NCBI GenBank assembly: GCA_029937655.1
Contig: JAPYPK010000072.1
Coordinates: forward strand, 1 to 6,978
Source of the DNA: Nitrospinaceae bacterium
GTDB taxonomy: Bacteria > Nitrospinota > Nitrospinia > Nitrospinales > VA-1
DNA length: 6,978 bases
Reading direction: 5' to 3'
Positions within the stretch are counted from its first letter, which is position 1; each line of letters starts with the position of its first letter. The translations under genes were made by a program, and so were the position numbers. Below, in pieces: positions 1-6,568 of this stretch. The notes under the pieces are model-generated. The model worked only from the letters and a program-made list of their open reading frames with translations, ran no database searches and was not told the DNA's origin.

Positions 1-761
1 CGGTAAACATTTCGCCAATTGATGGGAAAGAGATGGTTCTTGTCCCGGCAGGTGAGTTTGTTATGGGAACTAATAAAATAGATGATGAGAAAACCCACCT
101 TAAAATAGGCGCAGTCAAGCCACTGTTTTTAGATCAACATCCAATCAGAAAAATATTTCTTGATTCTTATTATATCGATAAATATGAAGTAACCAACGAA
201 GAATATAAACAGTTTCTTGATTCATCCGGTTATGATGAATTGCCGGGACATTGGAATAATGGGACCTATGCTGAAGGGAAAGAACGTTATCCAGTCACGC
301 ACGTTACATGGAGAGAGGCATTGACCTATGCACTTTGGGCGCAAAAATCACTACCAACAGAAGCACAGTGGGAAAAAGCTGCCCGGGGAATAGATGGCCG
401 TATATACCCCTGGGGGAATGATTACGAAAAAGGAAAGTCTAATATGGGTATTGACGGGGCAAGAGGTTTGGTTGAGGTGGGTATGTATCCTGCTGATATT
501 AGCCCATATAAAGTTTATGATCTAGGTGGTAATGTTATGGAGTGGACCATGGACTGGTATCAAGCTTACCCGGGTAGCACTTATAAAAATCAACGATACG
601 GAAAAACACTAAAGGTGTTGCGAGGAAATGCCTTTCAAAAGTCTGGGCACTATTTTTTGGAGGCTTTCCGTTACGCCTTTTCTAGAACGGAAGCCGACCC
701 TAATGACTATTTTGTAAACGTTGGTTTTCGATGTGTAAAACAATTAACAACACCCAAATAA
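1..761 (+). CDS. FGE/sulfatase-modifying-factor-like domain protein, 5' end outside window
   Basis: This is the C-terminal part of a protein with a formylglycine-generating-enzyme (SUMF1/FGE-sulfatase) fold. The reading frame is open from base 3 to the TAA at 759-761 (252 codons). The ATG at 33 lies inside the usual domain opening (DGKEMVLVPAGEFVMG), so I treat the gene as entering from the left. Numbering from that ATG, family motifs are VPAGEFVMG (4-12), YYIDKYEVTNEEY (46-58), LPTEAQWEKAARG (107-119), YPWG (125-128), GGNVMEW (165-171) and GFRCVK (231-236). Genuine FGE oxidises a sulfatase cysteine using a Cys pair near the C-terminus. The visible protein has only one cysteine (C234, in GFRC), and the Cys-pair segment reads SGHYFLEAF. 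It is therefore probably not a true FGE but one of the many homologues of unknown function that use the fold. Any signal peptide would be upstream of the window. It converges on the minus-strand operon. Confidence 0.88.
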   Translation, partial: VNISPIDGKEMVLVPAGEFVMGTNKIDDEKTHLKIGAVKPLFLDQHPIRKIFLDSYYIDKYEVTNEEYKQFLDSSGYDELPGHWNNGTYAEGKERYPVTHVTWREALTYALWAQKSLPTEAQWEKAARGIDGRIYPWGNDYEKGKSNMGIDGARGLVEVGMYPADISPYKVYDLGGNVMEWTMDWYQAYPGSTYKNQRYGKTLKVLRGNAFQKSGHYFLEAFRYAFSRTEADPNDYFVNVGFRCVKQLTTPK

Positions 762-852
762 AATTACAGTATCAGTGTTAGTTTAAACTTGAGTGGTTGG
801 TTGAAATAAAAGGTGGTGTTGTTAATGTTAAAGAAGAGGGAGTGTTTAAATG

Positions 853-866
853 TAATTATTCAAGTA
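853..866 (-). repeat. 14-bp direct repeat, copy at the end of the pentapeptide-repeat gene
   Basis: The minus strand reads TACTTGAATAATTA, spanning the last codons and stop of the pentapeptide-repeat gene. An identical 14-mer spans the cyclase stop at 2536-2549, in the same orientation but in a different reading frame. It may be chance in AT-rich DNA. Confidence 0.4.
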
Positions 867-1707
867 TTGTGTTCTCTAAGTTAGCACCCTTTGTAATGGC
901 CTTTGCAATATTTGCGTCTACTAGATAGGCATCAGCTAAGTTCGCGTTGGTGAAATTGGTGCCGTGTAAGTTAGCCTCAAGAAAAAATGAGTTTTGAAGA
1001 TTAGAGCCTTCAAGGTTGGCGTAGGTAAGATCGGCCCCTTCGAAGTTAGCTTCATCGATTTGGATTCCAGAACAAAAAGCATCCTTGAAGTCCACTCCAA
1101 TTAAGTTGGCATTGCTTAACTTTACTCCTTTAAATGTACAGGAACTTAAGTCTGAATATTTCAAGATTGCCCCTGATAAGTCCGTTTCATTAATCTTGGA
1201 AAAGCTTAGGTCCGATCCTCTTGCATTAGCACCTTTCATTGTTGATTTGTTTATTTCTACCTGTTTCATATAGGTATACATAAGTCTTGAAAATGAAAGG
1301 TCGCACTCCTCGAAGATAGCTGAATAAAAATTGGAATGATTTAGATTGGAACCTCTCAACTTACAATTTTTAAAATTGGCACTTGAGAGTTCACAATTTT
1401 CTGCGGTGACGTTTTTAAAGTTACAGTTCACAAAGACCGTTTCTTCAAAATTAACCCCAGCTAATTTTGCTCCAGTGAAATCAATATCTGTAAGTGTAGA
1501 GTTTTTTAATGAACTTCCTTCAAGGGAAGCCTGGGAAAAATTGATGCCAGTGAGTTCAGTGTTTTCTAATTTTGCTTTATCAAAAGTTGCGTAGATAAAA
1601 CTCGCACCATTAATGTTGGCACCGTTAAGATCGTATTCAGTGAAGTCGACTCCATCTTGCTTGGATTCTTTTGCTAAAAGAGATGTGACTTCGTCAACAT
1701 TGGACAT
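856..1707 (-). CDS. Pentapeptide-repeat protein, 53 uninterrupted repeats
   Basis: The 283-residue protein is almost entirely A(D/N)LXX-type pentapeptide repeats. From F22 to L282 every fifth residue is the central, usually Leu or Phe, position, giving 53 consecutive pentapeptides with no register break. The residue two before it is nearly always small (A, S, C, T, V). Such proteins fold as a right-handed quadrilateral beta-helix with 20 residues per coil, so this predicts a rod of about 13 coils. Weaker central residues occur at A102, A162, C212 and T272. About 20 N-terminal residues precede the helix; there is no signal peptide, membrane segment or enzyme domain. It is the last gene of the operon; its ATG lies 2 bp after the motA stop (TAG CC ATG), so translation is probably coupled. 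Some family members bind DNA gyrase, but that role cannot be assigned here. A scaffold for the stator or cyclase is conjecture from position. Confidence 0.93.
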   Translation of the reverse strand: MSNVDEVTSLLAKESKQDGVDFTEYDLNGANINGASFIYATFDKAKLENTELTGINFSQASLEGSSLKNSTLTDIDFTGAKLAGVNFEETVFVNCNFKNVTAENCELSSANFKNCKLRGSNLNHSNFYSAIFEECDLSFSRLMYTYMKQVEINKSTMKGANARGSDLSFSKINETDLSGAILKYSDLSSCTFKGVKLSNANLIGVDFKDAFCSGIQIDEANFEGADLTYANLEGSNLQNSFFLEANLHGTNFTNANLADAYLVDANIAKAITKGANLENTILE

Positions 1708-1709
1708 GG

Positions 1710-2531
1710 CTATTCTTTTCGTTCCACAGGTGATAATAGCGCATTCATATTTTTTTGAATTTTTGCGGGATTTGATTTCTCAAAAATCCCCATAATACCA
1801 ATACGAATGGTTTTAATTAGTGTTACTTCACTTTCAGTACGCAAGGCTAGTTTTGCGGTAATAGGGGTTACAAGGAGATTAGCAAGAATCAGACCGTAGA
1901 ATGTTGTGATCAACGCGGTAGCTAGTGCCGGTCCAATGGTTGATGGGTTGTCAATATGCATGAGCATTTGAATGAGACCAATGAGCGTTCCAGCCATCCC
2001 AAATACGGGTGCCTGCACGCCTGCAAAACGTAAGATCTTTTGTCCGGCATTGTGTCGTTCGACGAGCGAGTTGATTTCATGATCGAGAACTGCATAAATC
2101 TCCCTTCCATTATAACCATCGACAATCATAGCGATACCATTTTTCAAAAAACGGTTTTCCACTTTTGCTTCTGCATTTTCTAGAACTTTCATGCCGCCAG
2201 AACGATATTTTGACGCCAGAGACATAATCTGGTCTATATAATCTACCGGTTTCATGACATCGGGCCTGAATGCATTAATAACCACTGGAACCATTTCAAG
2301 AATTTTACTGGATTGGAAAGCAATGAAGCAAGTAGACACCATTCCTCCCGCCACGATCAATACTGCATTCAGATTCATGAATATATCTGAATCACCACCG
2401 CGAATGACAGCGATTACAATGAGCCCAACTCCTCCAATCACACCAAGTAAAGTTCCTGTGTCAAGACCGGAGTTTGATTCGGAATCACTTCCGAAGTCAA
2501 TGTCTTGAGATGCTTTTGCTGCTGTAGCCAT
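1710..2531 (-). CDS. motA: Flagellar-type motor stator protein MotA
   Basis: This inner-membrane protein forms, with MotB, the ion channel that drives torque generation. At 273 residues it has the MotA plan: membrane segments near 26-44 and 50-72, a large cytoplasmic loop, then segments near 168-190 and 200-222. The loop residues R110 and E118 have the spacing of the rotor-contacting Arg90/Glu98 of E. coli MotA. P175 (APVFGM) and P223 (VTPITAKL) match its two functional prolines, Pro173 and Pro222. The stretch GTLIGLIQML followed by PSTIGPALATALITTFYG is typical of MotA and separates it from ExbB/TolQ. The coupling ion cannot be read from the sequence. An acidic, Ser-rich stretch of about 24 residues precedes the first membrane segment; most MotA proteins start almost at that segment. 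The ATG follows the cyclase stop by 11 bp and has no clear Shine-Dalgarno sequence. Its MotB partner is encoded upstream, beyond the cyclase gene, the reverse of the usual motA-motB order. Confidence 0.93.
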   Translation of the reverse strand: MATAAKASQDIDFGSDSESNSGLDTGTLLGVIGGVGLIVIAVIRGGDSDIFMNLNAVLIVAGGMVSTCFIAFQSSKILEMVPVVINAFRPDVMKPVDYIDQIMSLASKYRSGGMKVLENAEAKVENRFLKNGIAMIVDGYNGREIYAVLDHEINSLVERHNAGQKILRFAGVQAPVFGMAGTLIGLIQMLMHIDNPSTIGPALATALITTFYGLILANLLVTPITAKLALRTESEVTLIKTIRIGIMGIFEKSNPAKIQKNMNALLSPVERKE

Positions 2532-2535
2532 AAAT

Positions 2536-2549
2536 TAATTATTCAAGTA
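2536..2549 (-). repeat. 14-bp direct repeat, copy at the cyclase/motA junction
   Basis: This is the second copy of TACTTGAATAATTA. It covers the cyclase stop codon (TGA, 2543-2545) and ends 4 bp before the motA ATG, so it fills the region where a motA ribosome-binding site would lie. The function is unknown. Confidence 0.4.
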
Positions 2550-4660
2550 GAAGGTTTGTCAGAGGTTGACTTTGACCTTATTTTCAGTGAACGCAATACA
2601 TAACCATCCAACCACGGTATCTGAATTACTTCTCTACGGTCGCAAGGGATGTAATACTTTAGAAAATTGGGTGCTTCCACGCGTTCAGGGGTCAATTGAG
2701 GGCTTAATTCAGAAAGTGTACGATCCATGCAATTAAGGCCTGAATATGTTTTGCAGAACAGTTCTCCCCATGTGGTGATATATATCGTTGAGATACTCTG
2801 GATTCTCTCCAGCCGGTTATTAAGAAACTCATTTAGTTCTTTAGAGTTTTTACACGCTTTTATATCGCCAGTGGTAACTAGCATAGGTGGAGGATTTCCA
2901 AAATCCACGATCATAAAAAGTTGTTTAATTTGCGCGTCCGCTAGTAGATCGTCATTTGAAATTGCCGCTATATTTACTGAGGCAATAAATGAAGAAATTT
3001 GATCAAGTAGATGGAATAAATCTTTACTCCTTATTGATCCTCCCTCCGCCTGAAGCAAGACCTCTGTGTTTTCATCGTCGTATTTTTCTACTTTTTTTTT
3101 GTATAGACTGTTGTTTGCCGCAAAGGCTATTAGAGATGGCAATAAGGTCGTTTTTTTGATTATAAAGTCTGGGTCCACTTGATCAATATGGGCTGGCGCT
3201 TTACCTCGAATGAGATGCCAGGCGCCACTTTCTTCTTTAGATTTTGGTTTTTCGTGAAGAAATGTTAGAAACTGCTCGTTTGTTTTGCCATCAACAAGGG
3301 CTCCAATATTTTCAACTTTATTGGGTGCAGTTCGATAAGCACTAAATAGTTTTCGACCAAGTAGATTTGTATCTTTTTCCGTAATTAAAGTTTCACTTGC
3401 GTCTAGCTTGCTATTTTTCTCAGAAATATTTTTGTACGAGCTCATGAGAATTTTGTTGATTCGATCACCCAGTTCAACCTTTTGATTCATCTGCCAGTCA
3501 ATGTAGTATTTATTTATGTGGTCGACCTTAGATCCATCCCAACCCCAATCTTTAAGCATTTTTATTAAGGTGATTTTTTTCCAATGTTCTGAGCCGTGTT
3601 CTAGCTCTTCCCCTGAAACTTGCGTGCCCACCTTAAGATAAAATGCTGCGCGTAAGGCATCCACCTCAGGGTCATTTTTTGTGTCTGAAAAAAATTTTTG
3701 TACGCGTGTGAACATCAGAAGGTAAGGGTCTATTTTCTCATAAGGAGTTCCGTCAAAAATTCTTTGTTTTACTTGGTGGCATAGCAGGTTCGATTTGGTT
3801 TCTGTGAACATGTAGTCTTCCAAAACCCCCATCTTCATCAAGGTTTTGAAAGGAGACTTGAATGATTTAATGAGTGCCCAGATGGAGGCACCAAAAAATT
3901 CACCGTCTGAAATGTCATCAACGTTTCCCATGTCGATGTACTCTTCTCGTTTGAGAAGAGTTTCATTGTTTTGAATCATCTCCATTAATTCAGTATAACG
4001 ATTGTCATCACAGTCAACAGGAGCAATCAGCCAAAATGGGATTTTGCCCGTAACTATAATCATAGTCCGGTACATCTCCTCCTTAAGTAGCTTTGCGAGA
4101 GCAGAACCAGTACTCTCACTGTCACTTTCTCCGAATATATTATTACGGACTTCATTGTGGTCATTGATAAAGAAATGAGTTTCTAGATGATAGTTATCCC
4201 AGGTCCATGTTTCGATGAGGTTTAATTTTTTTTGAAATAGTTTCAGACTCTCGGGGGTGAAACTATTATTGTCAACTAGCAATGTGTAATCGAGATCAGA
4301 TTTTTTACTTTGTGCAATGGATCCAAGAGAACCCATGAGTAAAGCGGTGTGAATGACGGGGTTGAGATTTGCTTGGCGTCTTATGATGGTATCAGGGAAA
4401 AGTTTTTCTGCAGCAACCAAAGACTCATGATCCATTGTAAAATTCATGATTCCACAGGGAACATTTTTTTCGTCAACGTAACCGGGAAGTCCTTCTTGAT
4501 TAACATGCAAAAGGCGAGGTGCCGTTGTGAAGATCAGTCGATCAATCGGAGACAATGTGTTCAGTGTCCGGTCGATTTTAAACTGATTGAACCTTTTAAA
4601 GGCTTGCCGGTTATAAAATAAAGTTTCGGCATCATTCTGTTTTTCTTTTGTTGGTTCCAT
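2543..4660 (-). CDS. cyaA: Class I adenylate cyclase (CyaA family), shortened C-terminus
   Basis: This enzyme is predicted to make cAMP from ATP in the cytoplasm. The 705-residue protein aligns by eye with enterobacterial CyaA. The nucleotidyltransferase motif MGSLGSIAQSKKSDLD spans 109-124; S111, S121, D122 and D124 match the catalytic Ser103, Ser113, Asp114 and Asp116 of E. coli. The position of E. coli Trp118 is T126. The first class I signature appears as EFFGASIWALIKS (254-266), flanked by LDP-like and DWGWD segments (DPYLLMFTRV 311-320, DWGWD 371-375). The second signature is degenerate: TTWGELFCKTYSG (629-641). E. coli CyaA is 848 residues, with over 200 after this point in the regulatory half; here only 64 remain. 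No membrane segments are seen. The gene lies between motB and motA. It may be differently regulated from the enterobacterial enzyme, but activity is unproven. A run of nine A encodes K521-K523. Confidence 0.9.
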   Translation of the reverse strand: MEPTKEKQNDAETLFYNRQAFKRFNQFKIDRTLNTLSPIDRLIFTTAPRLLHVNQEGLPGYVDEKNVPCGIMNFTMDHESLVAAEKLFPDTIIRRQANLNPVIHTALLMGSLGSIAQSKKSDLDYTLLVDNNSFTPESLKLFQKKLNLIETWTWDNYHLETHFFINDHNEVRNNIFGESDSESTGSALAKLLKEEMYRTMIIVTGKIPFWLIAPVDCDDNRYTELMEMIQNNETLLKREEYIDMGNVDDISDGEFFGASIWALIKSFKSPFKTLMKMGVLEDYMFTETKSNLLCHQVKQRIFDGTPYEKIDPYLLMFTRVQKFFSDTKNDPEVDALRAAFYLKVGTQVSGEELEHGSEHWKKITLIKMLKDWGWDGSKVDHINKYYIDWQMNQKVELGDRINKILMSSYKNISEKNSKLDASETLITEKDTNLLGRKLFSAYRTAPNKVENIGALVDGKTNEQFLTFLHEKPKSKEESGAWHLIRGKAPAHIDQVDPDFIIKKTTLLPSLIAFAANNSLYKKKVEKYDDENTEVLLQAEGGSIRSKDLFHLLDQISSFIASVNIAAISNDDLLADAQIKQLFMIVDFGNPPPMLVTTGDIKACKNSKELNEFLNNRLERIQSISTIYITTWGELFCKTYSGLNCMDRTLSELSPQLTPERVEAPNFLKYYIPCDRREVIQIPWLDGYVLRSLKIRSKSTSDKPST
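3092..3100 (-). repeat. Nine-base A tract in the cyclase coding strand
   Basis: The coding strand reads TAC followed by nine A and GTA, encoding three lysines (K521-K523). Loss of one A would give AAA AAA AAG TAG, an immediate stop. Runs of seven or eight A/T occur elsewhere in the window, so composition alone may explain it. Confidence 0.6.
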
Positions 4661-4784
4661 TGGTATTGTGATTGAAGTAAATAGACTACATTCAGTTCAA
4701 TTTAATTTTTTATATGTTTATTAGAAATAAAATGCTTTTGAAAATCATATAGCTTATTGTTAGGTTTTATTCTGTCCTCTTGTT
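4661..4784 (-). other. Intergenic gap between motB and the cyclase gene
   Basis: This 124-bp AT-rich gap is the only sizeable break inside the minus-strand cluster. I find no clear hairpin with a T tract and no convincing -35/-10 pair. The cyclase ATG has no Shine-Dalgarno sequence. The gap could hold a secondary promoter or an RNA-processing site, so the cyclase, motA and the repeat gene might be partly uncoupled from motB. Confidence 0.4.
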
Positions 4785-6329
4785 TTAATTTTCATATCCT
4801 GCAGCTTCGTTCGCAGCTTTCAATTCATGAGCTTTCTTTTTGGCTGCTTGAGCTGCGGCTACATTTTTGTCTTTTACTACTTTGATTTCTACGCGCCTAT
4901 TCGATGCCCTGTTGTCATCAGTGGTGTTAGCTTTTATAGGACGCTCTGATCCGTAGCCCGAAACCACTAAAAATTTAGGATTAAATCGCATTTTCTTGAT
5001 GATAAACCTGGCTACGCTAGAGGCTCTTGCTGCTGATAACTCCCAATTTGATGGGAACATTGCCGTTTTTGTTGGAACGTTGTCAGTATGACCATCTACA
5101 ATTACTTGCTTGACTCCATCCCTCATTTCGTCCTCGATGGTCTCTAGGATAAGTGCTCCCGCACCCTCTACCATAGTCGCACTGCCAGGTCCAAACAAAT
5201 CTGAACTTGGTATTTTAAAAGTAATAGTTTTTGTGTCACCTGCAATGAGTGCATTAGGGTCTATATTGTCTTTTACCAGTTCGCGTAATTTTTCAAGCAT
5301 TTTTAATTCATCCTGTGTCAATCGTACATTCACACTTTCGATTTTGACTATTTTTTCCTGGAATGAGGACATTGCCTCGGCAAATTTTTCTTGATCGATA
5401 TTGGATGCGGTGTACATCATTACGAAGATAACCAGAAGCAAGGTGATCATGTCGGCATAGGTTAAAAGGAACGCCTCGAGCCCCCCCCCAAACTCCTCCA
5501 CAGTCGCTGATCTAGCATCCGAATTTGTGTCACCAGGACCCGAGCCAGAAGCTTTTTCTTCCTGTAATAAATTAAGTTTGCTTTCTATTTCTTCATTAGT
5601 TTCTTTGAGCATTTCAAATCTTTTTTTTGCCTTCCTACGTTCTTTTTCCATTCTTAAGATGTCTTCGTCAAGAACCACGATGATTTCTCCTGGTTTCATT
5701 CCTTCAAATCGCTCATCCTTTTTTATTTTTTCTGGAATGTCAGCTGCTTTCATGTCCTTCTTTATCGCGGTCTTGAGTTTTTTGATGAGCACATCTTTTT
5801 CTTCGATTGATTTCTTTAGTGATTCATCTACTTCATTTGTAGAGTTTTCTGCATTAGCTAATTCTTTTTTATATTGTTCTACTCGTTTGTATAACTCGTC
5901 AGTTTTTGCTTCCTCTTTTTTTAATCTTTTTACTTCTTTTAAAAGAACGCTTTTTTCTTTTTCAAATTTTTTGTTGTAAGTCTGTTCGCTCTCAAGTTTC
6001 TTCTTTAATTTCTCTGTGTATAGCTTTAGTTCTTTTATTTTTTTGATTATTTTAGGGTCGATTCCTGTGGCTGGAGCCTGGTTTTTTGCTGATTCCTGAG
6101 CTACTTTTAGTTGGTCTGAGGAACTTCTTATCTCCCTTTCCCTTTGTTGGATTTCCGTATCTTTTTTGACTATGGCAGACTTTAGTTTTTTTACTTCTTC
6201 TTGGTTTTCCGTAATCAGAGTTTTGATCTTTTTATTGACTGTGGTGTTATTCTCCTCAACTTTACGAAACTCGATTGACTTAATTTTGAGTTGTTCTTTT
6301 ACTAACTGTAAGGATTCGGAGTTTTTCAT
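4785..6329 (-). CDS. motB: MotB-like stator protein with long cytoplasmic coiled-coil N-terminus
   Basis: MotB pairs with MotA to form the stator and anchors it to peptidoglycan. The C-terminal half of this 514-residue protein is standard. A single membrane segment (about 286-308) holds TYADMITLLLVIFVMMY, whose D293 matches the ion-binding Asp32 of E. coli MotB. A plug-like helix follows (309-330). The OmpA-type peptidoglycan-binding domain shows VDGHTDNVPT (411-420), NWELSAARASSVARFI (428-443) and GYGSERP...NRASNRRVEI (458-482). An Ala/Lys-rich tail ends the protein. The unusual part is residues 1-260: Lys/Glu-rich coiled coil, broken near 83-90 and by a hydrophobic patch at 213-224 (PGEIIVVLDEDI), then a Gly/Ser linker (261-275). 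MotB has its N-terminus inside, so this coil should be cytoplasmic. Usual MotB proteins have only a few tens of residues there and total about 250-310. The ATG is the first in frame after a stop and lacks a Shine-Dalgarno sequence. It opens the operon. Nine G encode G281-G283. Confidence 0.92.
   Translation of the reverse strand: MKNSESLQLVKEQLKIKSIEFRKVEENNTTVNKKIKTLITENQEEVKKLKSAIVKKDTEIQQREREIRSSSDQLKVAQESAKNQAPATGIDPKIIKKIKELKLYTEKLKKKLESEQTYNKKFEKEKSVLLKEVKRLKKEEAKTDELYKRVEQYKKELANAENSTNEVDESLKKSIEEKDVLIKKLKTAIKKDMKAADIPEKIKKDERFEGMKPGEIIVVLDEDILRMEKERRKAKKRFEMLKETNEEIESKLNLLQEEKASGSGPGDTNSDARSATVEEFGGGLEAFLLTYADMITLLLVIFVMMYTASNIDQEKFAEAMSSFQEKIVKIESVNVRLTQDELKMLEKLRELVKDNIDPNALIAGDTKTITFKIPSSDLFGPGSATMVEGAGALILETIEDEMRDGVKQVIVDGHTDNVPTKTAMFPSNWELSAARASSVARFIIKKMRFNPKFLVVSGYGSERPIKANTTDDNRASNRRVEIKVVKDKNVAAAQAAKKKAHELKAANEAAGYEN
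5481..5489 (-). repeat. Nine-base G tract in motB coding strand
   Basis: The motB coding strand has nine consecutive G, read as GGG GGG GGG (G281-G283) between TTT and CTC, just before the membrane segment. Loss of one G reads through TCG AGG CGT TCC TTT to TAA, truncating the protein before the membrane. Gain of one G gives roughly 50 out-of-frame codons and then a stop. Nearby glycines use GGC or GGT, so an all-GGG run in AT-rich DNA stands out. It has the form of a slipped-strand contingency tract. Confidence 0.75.
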
Positions 6330-6568
6330 AATATATAAGGGGTTATTGCTCTTTTAACGGATAATTTAGCAATAAATGTTACTAAAAAATCAATGACTTC
6401 TGGTCAAAAAGTCCTTAACATGTAGTTTGGTTTCCAATGAATTTTATGTGACTTCTACTACTTTAGCAATCTTTCATCTATGCTCATCATTTCCCCTATT
6501 GATTTTCCCTTTAATTTCGCTACTCATAGCAGGATAAACTTTTATAACTTATTGTAAATTAATGGTAT
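6330..6568. promoter_or_regulatory. Divergent promoter region between motB and ampG
   Basis: This 239-bp AT-rich region separates two genes transcribed away from each other and should hold both promoters. On the minus strand, TTGACC (6402-6407), a 17-bp spacer and TAGTAA (6379-6384) form a weak sigma-70-like candidate for motB. I see no sigma-28 or sigma-54 flagellar promoter. Short direct repeats occur: TTTAGCAAT at 6365 and 6462, and TGACTTCT at 6394 and 6449. A TGTGA half-site (6447-6451) has no matching TCACA, so a CRP site is not supported. No small gene is evident. Confidence 0.4.

Noticed and set aside
780..789. AGTTTAAACT, a perfect 10-bp palindrome in the convergent gap, considered as a terminator or operator
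   Set aside because: It has no loop, is entirely weak in its centre and is not followed by a T tract; no canonical terminator is visible between the two convergent genes.
762..857. Inverted repeat AATTACA / TGTAATT flanking the convergent gap
   Set aside because: The arms are 7 bp, AT-rich and 82 bp apart, which is expected by chance.
1085..1594. Plus-strand open frames opposite the pentapeptide-repeat gene
   Set aside because: They are antisense shadows of the regular five-codon repeat and show no independent coding signal.
1710..2531. Possible ExbB/TolQ instead of MotA
   Set aside because: The large loop with the Arg/Glu pair, the two conserved prolines and a MotB partner in the same cluster fit MotA better.
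5527..5979. A 150-codon plus-strand frame rich in Ser and Phe opposite motB
   Set aside because: Its composition mirrors the Lys/Glu-rich coiled coil on the other strand, so it is a shadow.
6447..6451. TGTGA half-site upstream of ampG and motB as a CRP-cAMP site; also TGTGA at 4667-4671 upstream of the cyclase
   Set aside because: Neither has a TCACA-like partner six bases on, so a CRP site is not supported despite the attractive link to the cyclase.
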